Shown here in pieces: positions 5,327 to 6,151 of a stretch of DNA of 6,151 nucleotides (its first letter is position 1; the number at the start of each line of letters is the position of its first letter). The stretch covers positions 1-6,151 of the forward strand of contig JAGQOI010000499.1 in NCBI GenBank assembly GCA_020427625.1, in the 5' to 3' direction. The position numbers and the translations under genes are program-made. The notes beneath the pieces are model-generated. The model made no database searches. It had not been told where the DNA came from and was given only the letters and a program-made list of their open reading frames with translations. The stretch is from Phycisphaerales bacterium. GTDB taxonomy: Bacteria > Planctomycetota > Phycisphaerae > Phycisphaerales > SM1A02.

Positions 5327-6151
5327 TCAGCCGCCGCACGATCCCCAGTTCGCCAGCAGAATCGCCAGGTCGCCCGGACCGACCTGGCCGTCGCCGGTGA
5401 GATCCGTCGCACACCCGGGGCACGCACCCCAGTCCGCGAGCAGGGCCGCGAGATCCGCCGGACCGACCGACCCGTCACCGTCGAAGTCGCCGACGCACGA
5501 CGCGCCGCACTGGTCGGCGCACGTCGCCAGCGCGCCGTTCACGAACGCAAGGCCCTTCGCCTGGTGATCCGTGTCGCCGATGTACGTGATCGTGAGGTCG
5601 TGCGTCACCGAGTAGAGCGGCCCGGTGCCGTGATCCTGCTTCCACAGGAAGACGTTCGCCTCCGGCCACCACGTGATGGCCTGCGTCTCCTCGATCGTGA
5701 GGTCGGTGCCCGCGATGTCGACGGGCGTCACCGTGCCGGCGCACACGTCGATGTGCTCGAGCACGACGTCGTCGTCGCCCGAGTGCCCGGAGCCGTGCCA
5801 GAGGACGTTGTTCACCGGGTCGTATCCGATCATCTCGCCGTCGGTGCCGGCGCCCAGCGCCATGACGAGCGTCGTTTCCGCCGTCGCCGGGTTGATCTCG
5901 TACAGCGTCTCCGGTTCGGCCGCGCCGTCGCCCGTCACGCCGTACAGCGTGTCGTCGCAGGTGAAGGCGATCCCCGCGAACGAGTCGCCGAGGTTGCCGA
6001 TCATCGTCGCGTTGCCGGTCAACGGATCCACCGTCGCGAGCCAGCGCGGACCGCTGCCGCCGGGCACGCCCGTGAGTTTCAGCACGACGTACAGCACGCC
6101 GCTCGACGGGCGTGCCGCGAGTCCCGTGCCGCCGCCCACCGGGCCCTCGTC
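5327..6151 (-). CDS. Beta-propeller-like protein with GC-type dockerin, N-terminus outside window
   Basis: The frame is open from the TGA at 5329-5327 to the window edge, giving 274 residues. A GTG at 6139 is in frame but sits inside a repeat-rich region without a signal peptide, so the true start lies beyond the window. In-window residues 5 to about 205 contain blade-like repeats: L-A-T-V-D-P-L-T-G-N-A-T-M-I-G followed by A-G-I-A-F and T-L-Y-G-V-T-G; then L-Y-E-I-N-P-A-T-A-E-T-T; then L-E-H-I-D-V-C-A-G-T-V-T; then L-Y-S-V-T-H-D-L-T-I-T-Y-I-G and K-G-L-A-F-V. This pattern (L-Y-x-I/V-D/N-P-x-T-G and G-I/L-A-F) is typical of extracellular beta-propellers that bind ligands or act as scaffolds. 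The C-terminus (about 221-274) is a dockerin pair with loops D-F-D-G-D-G-S-V-G-P-A-D and D-L-T-G-D-G-Q-V-G-P-G-D, ending W-G-S-C-G-G. It is convergent with protein B. Fold confidence is moderate, dockerin confidence high, function unknown. Confidence 0.85.
   Translation of the reverse strand, partial: DEGPVGGGTGLAARPSSGVLYVVLKLTGVPGGSGPRWLATVDPLTGNATMIGNLGDSFAGIAFTCDDTLYGVTGDGAAEPETLYEINPATAETTLVMALGAGTDGEMIGYDPVNNVLWHGSGHSGDDDVVLEHIDVCAGTVTPVDIAGTDLTIEETQAITWWPEANVFLWKQDHGTGPLYSVTHDLTITYIGDTDHQAKGLAFVNGALATCADQCGASCVGDFDGDGSVGPADLAALLADWGACPGCATDLTGDGQVGPGDLAILLANWGSCGG

Overview
The window looks like chromosomal DNA from a GC-rich planctomycete, most likely of the class Phycisphaerae. Three signs support this. 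Three secreted proteins end in a paired dockerin-like module closing on W-G-x-C (the 'GC-type' dockerin familiar from Phycisphaerales). One gene belongs to the NxxGxxAF tandem-repeat family. One membrane protein starts with a CxxCGYxLRG...CPECG zinc ribbon, common in planctomycetes. The lineage is an inference; there is no rRNA or other marker gene.

Layout, left to right. (1) 1-658, minus strand: the N-terminal 219 residues of a secreted NxxGxxAF repeat protein, cut by the window edge. (2) 659-923: divergent intergenic region with a short run of 11-bp tandem repeats, a -10-like box and a strong Shine-Dalgarno (SD) sequence for the next gene. (3) 924-2279, plus: secreted dockerin-anchored protein A. 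(4) 2292-2441: a long imperfect palindrome, copy 1 of a dispersed repeat. (5) 2469-3206, minus: zinc-ribbon multi-pass membrane protein. (6) 3275-3419 and 3432-3572: repeat copies 2 and 3 in tandem, 12 bp apart. (7) 3573-3812: leader region with a perfect GC-rich hairpin. (8) 3813-5201, plus: dockerin-anchored protein B, a full-length paralogue of A. (9) 5262-5293: a very stable hairpin between convergent genes, probably a bidirectional terminator. (10) 5327-6151, minus: the C-terminal 274 residues of a beta-propeller-like protein with the same dockerin ending, running off the right edge.

Four of the five genes encode exported proteins, so this is a surface or secretome region. A and B share one architecture: signal peptide, N-terminal DFE...GVTF beta domain, a cysteine-bearing middle domain with an H-x-W-x-P-C-C-T-D-G motif, then the dockerin pair. 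All eight cysteines predicted in each mature protein are conserved. No enzyme active site is recognisable, so their function is unknown. No operon is evident; the genes are single and alternate in strand.

The two least explained items are the A/B family and the three-copy palindromic repeat. The repeat's arms are built from CACGGAG heptamers, its apex has 23 bp identical in all copies, and its same-orientation copies flank the membrane protein gene.
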